A DNA stretch of 9,939 nucleotides from Methylococcaceae bacterium. GTDB taxonomy: Bacteria > Pseudomonadota > Gammaproteobacteria > Methylococcales > Methylococcaceae. Numbering within the stretch: the first letter of the stretch is position 1; every line of letters starts with the position of its first letter. Made by a program: the position numbers and the translations under genes. Of this stretch, positions 1 to 5,902 are shown one piece after another. The notes below the pieces were generated by a model that worked only from the letters and a program-made list of their open reading frames with translations, did no database searches and had not been told where the DNA came from. The stretch spans positions 1 to 9,939 of the forward strand of contig SXQV01000158.1 of NCBI GenBank assembly GCA_005792805.1, in the 5' to 3' direction.

Positions 1-62
1 ACGCTCACCTGAGCCCAGACCAGTTCAAGAATGCTACGGCGATTCTTGATCAACAGGTGTGA
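1..62 (+). CDS. C-terminal end of a tyrosine recombinase (integrase), partial
   Basis: Only the last 19 codons are inside the window, reading AHLSPDQFKNATAILDQQV and then TGA at 60-62. The window begins with 'ac', which would complete a TAC or similar Tyr codon, giving YAHLSP. This resembles the Y-[AT]-H-[LV] segment around the catalytic tyrosine at the end of phage-type integrases and XerC/D relatives, followed by the short terminal helix usual in the family. Such enzymes catalyse site-specific insertion and excision of mobile elements. The gene reads toward the 3' end of tRNA-Lys 74 bp away, the expected place for the integrase of an element inserted in a tRNA gene. The family call rests on a short segment and its context, and everything upstream is outside the window. 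Confidence 0.6.
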   Translation, partial: AHLSPDQFKNATAILDQQV

Positions 63-101
63 TCTGGAATATGGGAGAGGTTGGGCTGAAGGCTTGGCCT
101 C

Positions 102-127
102 ATTTCACACTACTGCCAGTGTGAAAT
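102..127. repeat. 10-bp perfect inverted repeat (hairpin) between integrase end and tRNA-Lys
   Basis: The arms are atttcacact (102-111) and agtgtgaaat (118-127), with a 6-nt loop. The hairpin lies between two convergent genes, so it could end transcription from either side. However, no T-run follows it in either direction. On the minus strand the T-run (128-133, just after the tRNA) comes before the hairpin. A recombinase-binding arm of the attachment site or an RNA-processing stem is equally possible. Confidence 0.55.
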
Positions 128-135
128 AAAAAAGA

Positions 136-211
136 TGGTGGGTCGTGTGGGATTCGAACCCACGACCACTGCATTAAAAGTGCAATGCTCTACCGACTGA
201 GCTAACTACCC
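136..211 (-). tRNA. tRNA-Lys (anticodon TTT), CCA encoded
   Basis: Read on the minus strand this is a 76-nt cloverleaf: acceptor arm GGGTAGT/ACGACCC, D-arm GCTC/GAGC, anticodon loop CTTTTAA with anticodon TTT, T-arm GTGGG-TTCGAAT-CCCAC, discriminator A and an encoded CCA. The anticodon stem pairs fully if one T.G wobble is counted. The acceptor stem has one A.G mismatch (positions 5 and 68). From memory, the E. coli tRNA-Lys has GGGTCGT here and pairs perfectly with the same 3' strand. A good promoter lies just upstream and a T-run just downstream, so the gene is probably expressed. The adjoining integrase end suggests that the 3' part of this gene served as an attachment site. Confidence 0.95.
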
Positions 212-224
212 ATCCAAGAGGACG

Positions 225-253
225 ATTATAAGGGCCTCCCATTGAACGATCAA
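225..253 (-). promoter_or_regulatory. Sigma-70 promoter of tRNA-Lys
   Basis: On the minus strand there is TTGATC (248-253) as -35, a 17-bp spacer, and a perfect TATAAT (225-230) as -10. The predicted start is near 217-219, a few bases before the mature tRNA 5' end at 211. The match and the position make this a convincing tRNA promoter. Confidence 0.8.
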
Positions 254-297
254 GTGTGTGTGACAGTCGCTCTTCCGCGAGTCACGTCGGGCCTGCT

Positions 298-325
298 TGC
301 TGGTAATCAATAAACATTACCGGCA
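298..325. repeat. Imperfect inverted repeat upstream of transposase remnant
   Basis: The arms TGCTGGTAAT (298-307) and ATTACCGGCA (316-325) pair over 10 positions with one G.T wobble, around an 8-nt loop. No T-run follows. The repeat lies between the tRNA promoter and the transposase-like fragment, so it may be debris of a mobile-element end. No function can be assigned. Confidence 0.4.
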
Positions 326-394
326 GCTGACAAGGCGGCCAAGAAAGCGATTCTTGATGCGTTCTGTCACGTCTGTGGCTGGGCGCGCAACTAG
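314..394 (+). pseudogene. Probable N-terminal remnant of an IS transposase (integrase-core type)
   Basis: After a TAA at 311-313, an open stretch with no start codon runs to TAG at 392-394. Its core reads AAKKAILDAFCHVCGW. This resembles the N-terminal helix-turn-helix of DDE/rve-type transposases, which commonly read like K.RILDEFC..CGYHRK.AI. Here the reading stops where the conserved RK.AI part should follow, and no catalytic domain is present. The piece is short and recognised by eye, so the family call is tentative. It would be a dead fragment next to the tRNA, in keeping with repeated insertions at this locus. Confidence 0.35.
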
Positions 395-807
395 GTAACG
401 GGCGCAAAGCGAACCCGATAAGCCCTGTCAAGCTTCTCTACCTCCCCGCCGTCGGTCAGGCAGCGTTCAATGCAGTTCTCGATCCATTGCCGATGATGCC
501 GGCGCAAGACGCTCTCGCTTGGGCGCGGGCTAAGCTCACTGAGTTGGCTGCATAGATGCGTAACGTAGTGACGGCGTAGCACAGAATCCTCGGGGACATG
601 GGCTCCCAAGGCGAGAGTGGGCTCATTCCCGGCGCGGGATACTGCTTTTGAATAAGGCGGCGGTTGTGTGGCATCGCCCATGCCTTCGATGCCGGTCTTT
701 TTTGAAGAAGCTGGACCATGGTCCATAAAATAGATGACGTGAATGGTATTCCCCGCGAAGGCCGTGACAGCCAGCGCAGGTAGAAAAATATCGAGGATTT
801 CAGTCAT
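391..807 (-). CDS. Hypothetical protein with duplicated SVLRRH motif and N-terminal hydrophobic segment
   Basis: This 138-residue product is not assigned to a named family. Residues 5-28 are hydrophobic (LDIFLPALAVTAFAG...VIYF), which could be a membrane anchor or an uncleaved signal. Residues 30-70 are polar and proline-rich. The C-terminal half holds two similar segments about 24 residues apart, residues 72-89 and 96-113, both with SVLRRH (75-80 and 99-104) preceded by P and an acidic residue. I have an impression, from memory only, that LRRH-containing small proteins occur in integrative elements, which would suit the location beside an integrase and tRNA. No Shine-Dalgarno is evident before the ATG. 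A TAGAAT at 843-848 could be a -10 box, but no -35 is visible. The gene stands alone, and its stop overlaps the end of the transposase remnant. Confidence 0.6.
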   Translation of the reverse strand: MTEILDIFLPALAVTAFAGNTIHVIYFMDHGPASSKKTGIEGMGDATQPPPYSKAVSRAGNEPTLALGAHVPEDSVLRRHYVTHLCSQLSELSPRPSESVLRRHHRQWIENCIERCLTDGGEVEKLDRAYRVRFAPVT

Positions 808-943
808 GATGGGCTGATTGAAAAATGAAGTTCAACATACGAATTCTAGTAGATGAGCGTTGAGTTTGGGAGTGATACAGCTGCCACGCCCGGTTAACAA
901 TCAGAGAACATCGTACCCCAAGCCCCTCTCTCTGGGTCGCGCA

Positions 944-974
944 TTGATTTCGCCAGTGCAGCCTGGTGTACACT
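944..974 (+). promoter_or_regulatory. Weak candidate promoter upstream of the hydroxylase fragment
   Basis: TTGATT (944-949) and TACACT (969-974) are separated by 19 bp, longer than the optimum. Transcription would start near 981, just ahead of the ATG at 1005. This is the only candidate seen in the 808-1004 gap, which otherwise holds nothing recognisable. Confidence 0.3.
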
Positions 975-1004
975 CAGCCGGGCCGATCACAAACCTGCTT
1001 TCAA

Positions 1005-1682
1005 ATGGAAGAATTAGCTGCTCTTTTTTCGAAGATGAACGTCGACACGGTGACTGTGGCAACCGCCGTATCACTGCTTTTAGCTCTGGGATTCGAATGG
1101 CTGAAGCCCCGGCGGTCATCGTCGTTTAGAATCCGCCATCTTGGCTGGGTCAACAACGTATTACTTGGCTGGCTCAATCATCTGACGATTCAGCTGCTTG
1201 CGCCTTATCTGTCGGTTCTTTTCCTTGCGGGGCTCGCCCTGCATCCCGATGGCTTCTTTCACCTTGGAGATTACCCGTCGATGGGCTCTCTTCCGGTCAC
1301 GTTCCTCATCATGGAACTCGTCGGTTATGGTTCGCATCGCCTGTTTCACGCTGTGCCATGGTTATGGCGTATCCATGCGGTTCACCATTCCGACCCCACT
1401 GTCGATGTCTCAACATCCTTTCGGCATCACCCTGTTGAAATCATGGTGAACAATCTTTTGCTGATCCCCGTCATGTTGATTTTGCAGCCCGATCCAGCGG
1501 ACGTTCTGGCGTGGAGTCTTGCCAGTGTTACGCTGACAACCATGAGCCATGGCAATTTCAAGCTGGGAAGATGGGATCGTTTTTTGAGCTATTTCGAACC
1601 CCTGGCAGTGACCTGCCGGATAACTAATGGCTTGCTGACAACATACGGGCTCACGCCCAGAGAGACAGGAGAATGCACATGA
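1005..1682 (+). pseudogene. Truncated membrane fatty acid hydroxylase / sterol desaturase family protein
   Basis: Intact members are di-iron membrane enzymes that hydroxylate or desaturate lipids, using three histidine clusters. The first two are present here: HRLFH (HX3H) and HAVHH (HXXHH), followed by a conserved-looking stretch with SHGNFKLGRWDRFLSYF. The third cluster, normally of the type HRxHHS soon after that point, is missing. Instead the frame continues into about 20 unrelated residues (...CRITNGLLTTYG...) and stops inside the start of chrA. No other frame between 1590 and 1680 encodes the missing part. Several hydrophobic segments remain. I chose ATG 1005 because the upstream GTG 966 lies inside the possible promoter and neither has a good ribosome site; ATG 1035 is also possible. 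A product lacking the third cluster should be inactive as an oxygenase. Confidence 0.75.
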
Positions 1683-2845
1683 CTGGACCGGCAGCCCCCA
1701 GATACACCCTTTGGGAACTAATGGTGTACTTCCTCAAGCTCGGTACCTGGGGGTTTGGTGGGCCCGTTGCCCTCGTGGGCTACATGCACCGCGATTTGGT
1801 GGAGCGTCTTAACTGGATTACGGAATCCGACTACAAGGAAGGACTGGCGCTCGCCCAGGTTGCTCCCGGTCCTCTTGCGGCCCAGTTGGCGATATATCTG
1901 GGTTATCTCCACTATCATCTGCTGGGTGCTACGGTGGTGGGTATCGCCTTCGTTGCCCCCTCGTTTCTGATGGTGCTGGGTCTGGGATGGGCGTATCTGG
2001 CCTTCGGCGGGCTGGCCTGGATGCAGGCAGTGTTCTACGGTGTTGGAGCCGCTGTTATCGGCATTATGGCCATCAGTGCCCATAAGCTGGTGACCAAGAA
2101 TATCGGCAAGGACACGCTGCTTTGGGGGATTTTCGCGACGCTGGCTATGGTCACCATCGTGACTCAGACGGAAATGGCGGGCTTGTTCATTCTGGCGGGT
2201 GCCCTGGTCTGGTTGGTACGATGCCGCCCCAGGCTCAAAACCGGCAGAGGAGGTCTTCCCGCCGCGTTTCCGTTCGACTGGGCACAGTTTCTGACCTTGC
2301 CTGTGGAGTTTGATCTTCTGCTTCAGATCTCGTGGTTCTTTGCGAAGGCCGGAGCATTTGTCTTTGGTTCGGGCCTTGCGATCATTCCCTTTCTCTACGG
2401 CGGCGTCGTTACCGACTTTCACTGGCTGACCGAAAAGCAATTCGTTGATGCGGTTGCCGTCGCCATGATTACGCCGGGGCCGGTTGTCATCATGACCGGT
2501 TTTATCGGATACATTGTCGCGGGCGTCCATGGCGCCGTCCTGGCCTCACTGGCTACGTTTGTTCCTTGTTACCTGATTACGGTAATTTCTGCGCCCTATT
2601 TCAAGAAGCACAGCAAGCGGCCGGGTCTGATGGCTTTTGTCGACGGAATAACCGCCGCTGCGGTGGGCGCAATTGCGGGCTCAGTCGTTGTTTTGGGGAT
2701 GCGTTCCATCACGGACATTCCAACCGGCATCCTTGCCGTGGGAACTACGGCACTGCTTCTGAAATACAAGAAATTGCCTGAGCCCTTGATCGTGCTGATT
2801 TCGGCTGGCATCGGGCTTGTTGTTTATCCGGTAACCCACCCCTAA
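1679..2845 (+). CDS. chrA: Chromate transporter ChrA (two-domain CHR family)
   Basis: CHR-family proteins export chromate across the inner membrane and confer chromate resistance. The 388-residue product has the two tandem CHR domains of long-chain members: the first with GFGGPVALVGYMHRD and APGPLA near the N-terminus, the second with FGSGLAIIPFLYGGVV and TPGPVVI around residues 230-270. Multiple hydrophobic segments run throughout. The length is complete or slightly short for the family. I prefer ATG 1679 to ATG 1673, because AGGAG at 1667-1671 is 7 nt from the former and only 1 nt from the latter. The start overlaps the stop of the truncated hydroxylase (ATGA), so the two may be co-transcribed. 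No chrB-like regulator is present. The 109-bp gap to the convergent gene downstream shows no terminator that I can recognise. The substrate call is by family; some CHR proteins transport other anions. Confidence 0.9.
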   Translation: MTGPAAPRYTLWELMVYFLKLGTWGFGGPVALVGYMHRDLVERLNWITESDYKEGLALAQVAPGPLAAQLAIYLGYLHYHLLGATVVGIAFVAPSFLMVLGLGWAYLAFGGLAWMQAVFYGVGAAVIGIMAISAHKLVTKNIGKDTLLWGIFATLAMVTIVTQTEMAGLFILAGALVWLVRCRPRLKTGRGGLPAAFPFDWAQFLTLPVEFDLLLQISWFFAKAGAFVFGSGLAIIPFLYGGVVTDFHWLTEKQFVDAVAVAMITPGPVVIMTGFIGYIVAGVHGAVLASLATFVPCYLITVISAPYFKKHSKRPGLMAFVDGITAAAVGAIAGSVVVLGMRSITDIPTGILAVGTTALLLKYKKLPEPLIVLISAGIGLVVYPVTHP

Positions 2846-2954
2846 GGCGCAAGCATCTTTCTCTCTGGCCTTGGGCCAATCACTCTGGCTCAGCAGGTGA
2901 CGCCGGAGTGGTTGGTTGCAGAAACTTTTTGCGAACTCGCCGCCAGTGGGGCTC

Positions 2955-3695
2955 TCAGGATTCCACCCAGTGACGGAGGATACCGGCCAGATCGGCCATG
3001 CCCTGGCGCAGATTGGCTTCGATTTCTTCCATGGTGATTTCGCCTGCCTGTTTTCCTGCCGCCCAGTTGGCGACGACGGCACAGCAGGCGTAAGCGATTT
3101 CCAGTTCTCGCGCCAGCGCGGCTTCGGGCATTCCGGTCATGCCGACCAGATCGCATCCGTCGCGCTCCATGCGGGTGATTTCGGCGGGTGTTTCCAGGCG
3201 TGGCCCTTGGGTGCAGCCGTAAACGCCGCCGTTGACGACGTCAATGCCTGCCAGTTTGGCTGATGCGAGCAATTTTTCGCGTAGCAACGGCGTGTAGGGA
3301 TGGGTGAAATCGATATGAGTCACGTGCCGGAGGTTATCGGCAAAAAAGGTGTGCTCACGCCCATGGGTGTAATCGATGATCTGATCCGGAACCGCGATCT
3401 TGCTGGGTGCCATGGCTGGTGTGATGCCTCCCACAGCGGCAACGGCAAGAATGCTGGAAACCCCGGCTGTCTTCAGCGCCCAGAGATTGGCGCGGTAGTT
3501 CACGCGATGCGGAGGGACACGGGCGGGGTCTCCGTGCCGTGCGAGAAAGACGATGTCATGTCCGTGAAGCTTGCCGAACATGAGGTCCGAAGAAGGATCG
3601 CCATAGTGCGTGGTCAAACTCTCGCGTTTTTCAATAACAAGATCGCTCAGGCTGGTCAGGCCGGTGCCTCCAATAATGGCGGTCAAGGCGCTCAT
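2955..3695 (-). CDS. S-methyl-5'-thioinosine phosphorylase (MTAP/PNP family)
   Basis: This is a cytosolic nucleoside phosphorylase of 246 residues. Family features are the phosphate loop GGTGL (9-13), RHG (53-55), PPHRVNYRANLWAL (61-74), GCTQGPRLETPAEI (160-173) and VGMTGMPEAALARELE (184-199). The closest well-studied type I recognise is the Pseudomonas MTI phosphorylase (PA3004), which splits methylthioinosine into hypoxanthine and methylthioribose-1-phosphate. The neighbouring gene encodes a hypoxanthine phosphoribosyltransferase that would use the product, which supports MTI rather than MTA as substrate. The ATG follows the upstream stop by 10 nt, and a GAGGGA ribosome site overlaps that stop. 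Methylthioadenosine phosphorylase or general purine nucleoside phosphorylase activity cannot be excluded by eye. Confidence 0.88.
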   Translation of the reverse strand: MSALTAIIGGTGLTSLSDLVIEKRESLTTHYGDPSSDLMFGKLHGHDIVFLARHGDPARVPPHRVNYRANLWALKTAGVSSILAVAAVGGITPAMAPSKIAVPDQIIDYTHGREHTFFADNLRHVTHIDFTHPYTPLLREKLLASAKLAGIDVVNGGVYGCTQGPRLETPAEITRMERDGCDLVGMTGMPEAALARELEIAYACCAVVANWAAGKQAGEITMEEIEANLRQGMADLAGILRHWVES

Positions 3696-3705
3696 GATGT
3701 TTCCC

Positions 3706-4257
3706 TCAGTAGACAGTTTTGCAGGCGTAAATACCGGGCCAGTTGCGGAGGTGGCCTTTATAGTCGAGCCCGTAACCGAACAGGTAGCGATTTTCGGTGC
3801 TCAGGCCCACAAAGTCGGGTTGACAGGGTTTTTCCCTCCCAATCTGCTTGTCGACAAGGACAGCTACCCAAACTTGTGCAGCGCCGGCTTCGCGGCAATA
3901 GCGGCTGATCTCCGCCAGCGTGATGCCTTCATCCAGAATGTCATCCACCACCAGCACGGTCCGGCCCTTGAGTGGCAGTGCCGGGGTCAGCGTCCAGCGC
4001 ATTTCCGTTCCTCGCGTTTCCCCTTGATAACGGCCAGCCTTGATCGAGTCGAGTTCCAGAGGGAACCGAAGTTGCAGCAATAATTCGGCGGTAAAGAAAA
4101 TGCCGCCATTCAGGACGGAGAGGACGACGGGGTGCTGGTCTGCCAGTTGGGTAGTGATGGTTTTGGCCATGACCGCGATGGATTTTCTGACCTCATCCTG
4201 GGTGTAAAGGCACTCGGCCTCGGCGGCGACGCGATTGATTTCTTCGGTGATGGTCAT
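3706..4257 (-). CDS. Hypoxanthine-guanine phosphoribosyltransferase
   Basis: The enzyme transfers phosphoribose from PRPP to hypoxanthine or guanine, giving IMP or GMP in the cytosol. The 183-residue product carries the PRPP loop VLVVDDILDEGITL (101-114), the early LNGG loop (49-52) and LVDK (134-137), whose lysine contacts the base in this family. The frame is open 16 codons further upstream, but ATG 4257 is preferred: it has GAGG just upstream, gives the usual length, and overlaps the nagZ stop as ATGA, implying translational coupling. The next gene makes hypoxanthine from methylthioinosine, so the pair forms a salvage route. Confidence 0.92.
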   Translation of the reverse strand: MTITEEINRVAAEAECLYTQDEVRKSIAVMAKTITTQLADQHPVVLSVLNGGIFFTAELLLQLRFPLELDSIKAGRYQGETRGTEMRWTLTPALPLKGRTVLVVDDILDEGITLAEISRYCREAGAAQVWVAVLVDKQIGREKPCQPDFVGLSTENRYLFGYGLDYKGHLRNWPGIYACKTVY

Positions 4258-5279
4258 GTTGCCGCCTCGTTCAAGTGGGCAATGCGGGCGGAGGTTTCTT
4301 GCCATTCGGGGCTGGCCAGCAGGGTTTCCCGATTGATCGGGAAGCGCCCGCGCATAGGTTCCAGACGAGCCTGTCGCTGGGGGTCTGATTTGTAGTCGGC
4401 GAAGGCTTCCAGGACTTCTGCCGCCGCCCCAGGCGCGTTGCAGACGAGCACCATGTCACACCCGGCGTCCAGGGCCAGTCGCGCCCGATCGACATATCCG
4501 CCGGCATAAGCCGCACCGGCCATGGACAGGTCGTCGCTGAAAACGGCACCGGTAAAGCCCAGCTGGTCGCGCAGAACCTGCTGTATCCAGTAGGGTGAGA
4601 AGCCGGCGGGACCGGGATCGATCTGCTGGTAGATGACATGCGCGGGCATGATGCCTTCGAGTCCCTGCGCGAGTAGCGCCTGAAAAGGTTTGAGATCGCG
4701 CTGTTCGAGGGCGCTCAGGGGACGTTGGTCCACCGGCAGCGCCAGATGGGAATCCTCGGCCACACCACCGTGTCCCGGGAAATGCTTGCCTACGGCCGCC
4801 ATGCCGGCACGGCGCATACCCCGCGTAAAGGCCGAGGCCAGCCGGGCGACGGTGTCCGGTTCCGAACCAAAAGCGCGGTCGCCGATGACCCGGCTGATAC
4901 CACACTCGACATCCAGTACCGGGGCGAAGCTGAAATCGACGTCGATGGCCCGCAGTTCCGCCGCCATCAGCCAGCCTGCTTTTTCGACAAGGCCGGTATC
5001 GCCGGCGGCTTCATAACGCGAGGCGGGGGGCAGCCGGGTGAACCCGTCGCGGAAGCGTTGAACCCGGCCGCCTTCGTGATCGACCGCAATCAGGAGCGCG
5101 GGTCGGGTGGCCCGAATGTTGGCCACCAGATCGATAATCTGTTCCGGCGATTCATAATTGCGGCGGAACAGAATAACCCCACCCGTGGCCGGGTGACGCA
5201 GGCGATCCTGTTCATCGGTGGAGACGGCGATGCCCTCGACATCGAGCATGACCGGTCCGGGTGGAGGGTTCAGCGGCAT
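4254..5279 (-). CDS. nagZ: Beta-N-acetylhexosaminidase NagZ (GH3)
   Basis: NagZ removes N-acetylglucosamine from anhydro-muropeptides in the cytoplasm during cell-wall recycling, a step linked to AmpC induction in many Gammaproteobacteria. The 341-residue length is normal. Visible GH3 features are VDHEGGRVQRF (66-76), the catalytic loop KHFPGHGGVAEDSH (165-178) with its Asp176/His178 dyad, and SDDLSM (248-253), whose first Asp (249) is the expected nucleophile. The start is the first ATG before the PGPVMLDVEG segment typical of the family. No Shine-Dalgarno is evident there. The stop overlaps the start of the phosphoribosyltransferase. An 85-bp gap separates it from the DUF1244 gene, with no terminator seen, so co-transcription is likely. 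Confidence 0.95.
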   Translation of the reverse strand: MPLNPPPGPVMLDVEGIAVSTDEQDRLRHPATGGVILFRRNYESPEQIIDLVANIRATRPALLIAVDHEGGRVQRFRDGFTRLPPASRYEAAGDTGLVEKAGWLMAAELRAIDVDFSFAPVLDVECGISRVIGDRAFGSEPDTVARLASAFTRGMRRAGMAAVGKHFPGHGGVAEDSHLALPVDQRPLSALEQRDLKPFQALLAQGLEGIMPAHVIYQQIDPGPAGFSPYWIQQVLRDQLGFTGAVFSDDLSMAGAAYAGGYVDRARLALDAGCDMVLVCNAPGAAAEVLEAFADYKSDPQRQARLEPMRGRFPINRETLLASPEWQETSARIAHLNEAAT

Positions 5280-5364
5280 GGTGATAAATCGGATTCGGCG
5301 ATGAGAGGATGGAGAGGAGGCTTAAGTTAAAGGCAGGCGAGGGGCGCGCAGTCCTTTATCCGGA

Positions 5365-5676
5365 TTATTGTTCCTGCGTCAGGCGGCTCCTTTGGCGGGC
5401 ATTAAACGCCTCCAGCTGCTCGGGAGTGGCTTCGGTCTGGAATCGGGATTTCCATTCTGGGTAGGGCATGCCATAAATCTTTTCCTGGGCTTCGCTGTAA
5501 CTGATGGAGAGGCCATGGTCGTTTGCCGCAGCGCTGTACCACTTGGCAAGGCAGTTACGGCAAAAATCAGCCTGGATCATCAGGTCGATGTTCTGTACTT
5601 CGGGGTGCGACTGCAAATGCTGGAGCAACCGGCGGAAGGCGGCGGCTTCAAGTTCGGTTTGGGTCTGTGAGTCCAT
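5365..5676 (-). CDS. DUF1244 family protein
   Basis: This small acidic protein of 103 residues belongs to a conserved family of unknown function. The typical central block is present: ADFCRNCLAKWY (36-47), with a CxxC pair at Cys39 and Cys42, and then YSEAQEKIYGMPYPEW (60-75). The cysteine pair could bind metal or take part in redox chemistry, but no function is established. There is no signal peptide or membrane segment. No clear ribosome site precedes the ATG at 5676. It is the first gene of the minus-strand cluster leading to nagZ, and the divergent promoter region lies about 100 bp upstream. Confidence 0.85.
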   Translation of the reverse strand: MDSQTQTELEAAAFRRLLQHLQSHPEVQNIDLMIQADFCRNCLAKWYSAAANDHGLSISYSEAQEKIYGMPYPEWKSRFQTEATPEQLEAFNARQRSRLTQEQ

Positions 5677-5744
5677 AGGGCTGGTGCAAAGAGGGCTATG
5701 TAAGGCAGAACCGGTTGAGGCCGGTAAGAAATCAGTTTTTTGAA

Positions 5745-5838
5745 CTGGATAACGCTTGACCCAGCTAGGCTATAATGCGCGGGATTATACAGAAGTCACC
5801 CATAACACCCCGCGCAATTTAAGCCTGCTGTTATCCAG
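5745..5838. repeat. Distant 9-bp inverted repeat flanking the promoter
   Basis: CTGGATAAC (5745-5753) and GTTATCCAG (5830-5838) are exact reverse complements, one on each side of the paired -10 boxes. They could be two sites for one regulator, or chance. The left copy lies outside the predicted plus-strand transcript, so an RNA stem is unlikely. Confidence 0.3.
5771..5789. promoter_or_regulatory. Face-to-face -10 boxes in the divergent DUF1244 / yciB promoter region
   Basis: TATAAT at 5771-5776 reads on the plus strand and a second TATAAT at 5784-5789 reads on the minus strand, separated by GCGCGGG. Starts would be near 5783 (plus, about 120 nt before yciB) and near 5777 (minus, about 100 nt before the DUF1244 gene). 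Neither has a good -35 at 16-18 bp. TTGACC at 5756-5761 is only 9 bp from the plus-strand box. The -10 matches are perfect, so at least one is likely to be used. Confidence 0.55.
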
Positions 5839-5902
5839 AACCCCGTTGAGGATCTGGCTGGGCAGTGGCTCAACTATCCCCCGATACTACTCGTGATGTC
5901 CC

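Noticed and set aside
260..285. Imperfect stem GTGAC...GTCAC upstream of the tRNA promoter
   Set aside because: It has only 5 plus 3 pairs interrupted by unpaired bases and no T-run, so it is weak and within chance expectation.
148..1097. An 11-bp match (TGGGATTCGAA) between the tRNA T-arm region (148-158) and 1087-1097, as a possible att repeat
   Set aside because: The second copy lies within the hydroxylase coding frame (LGFEWL), a natural coding segment, and the match is too short to be an attachment core.
1718..2530. Long minus-strand open frame opposite chrA
   Set aside because: It is rich in His, Gln and Arg with no family features, while chrA on the plus strand is clearly real.
2846..2954. 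A terminator between convergent chrA and the MTI phosphorylase
   Set aside because: I found no GC-rich stem with a T-run in either direction, only short repeats such as CTCTGGC.
5756..5776. TTGACC (5756-5761) as the -35 partner of TATAAT (5771-5776)
   Set aside because: The spacer is only 9 bp, too short for a sigma-70 promoter.
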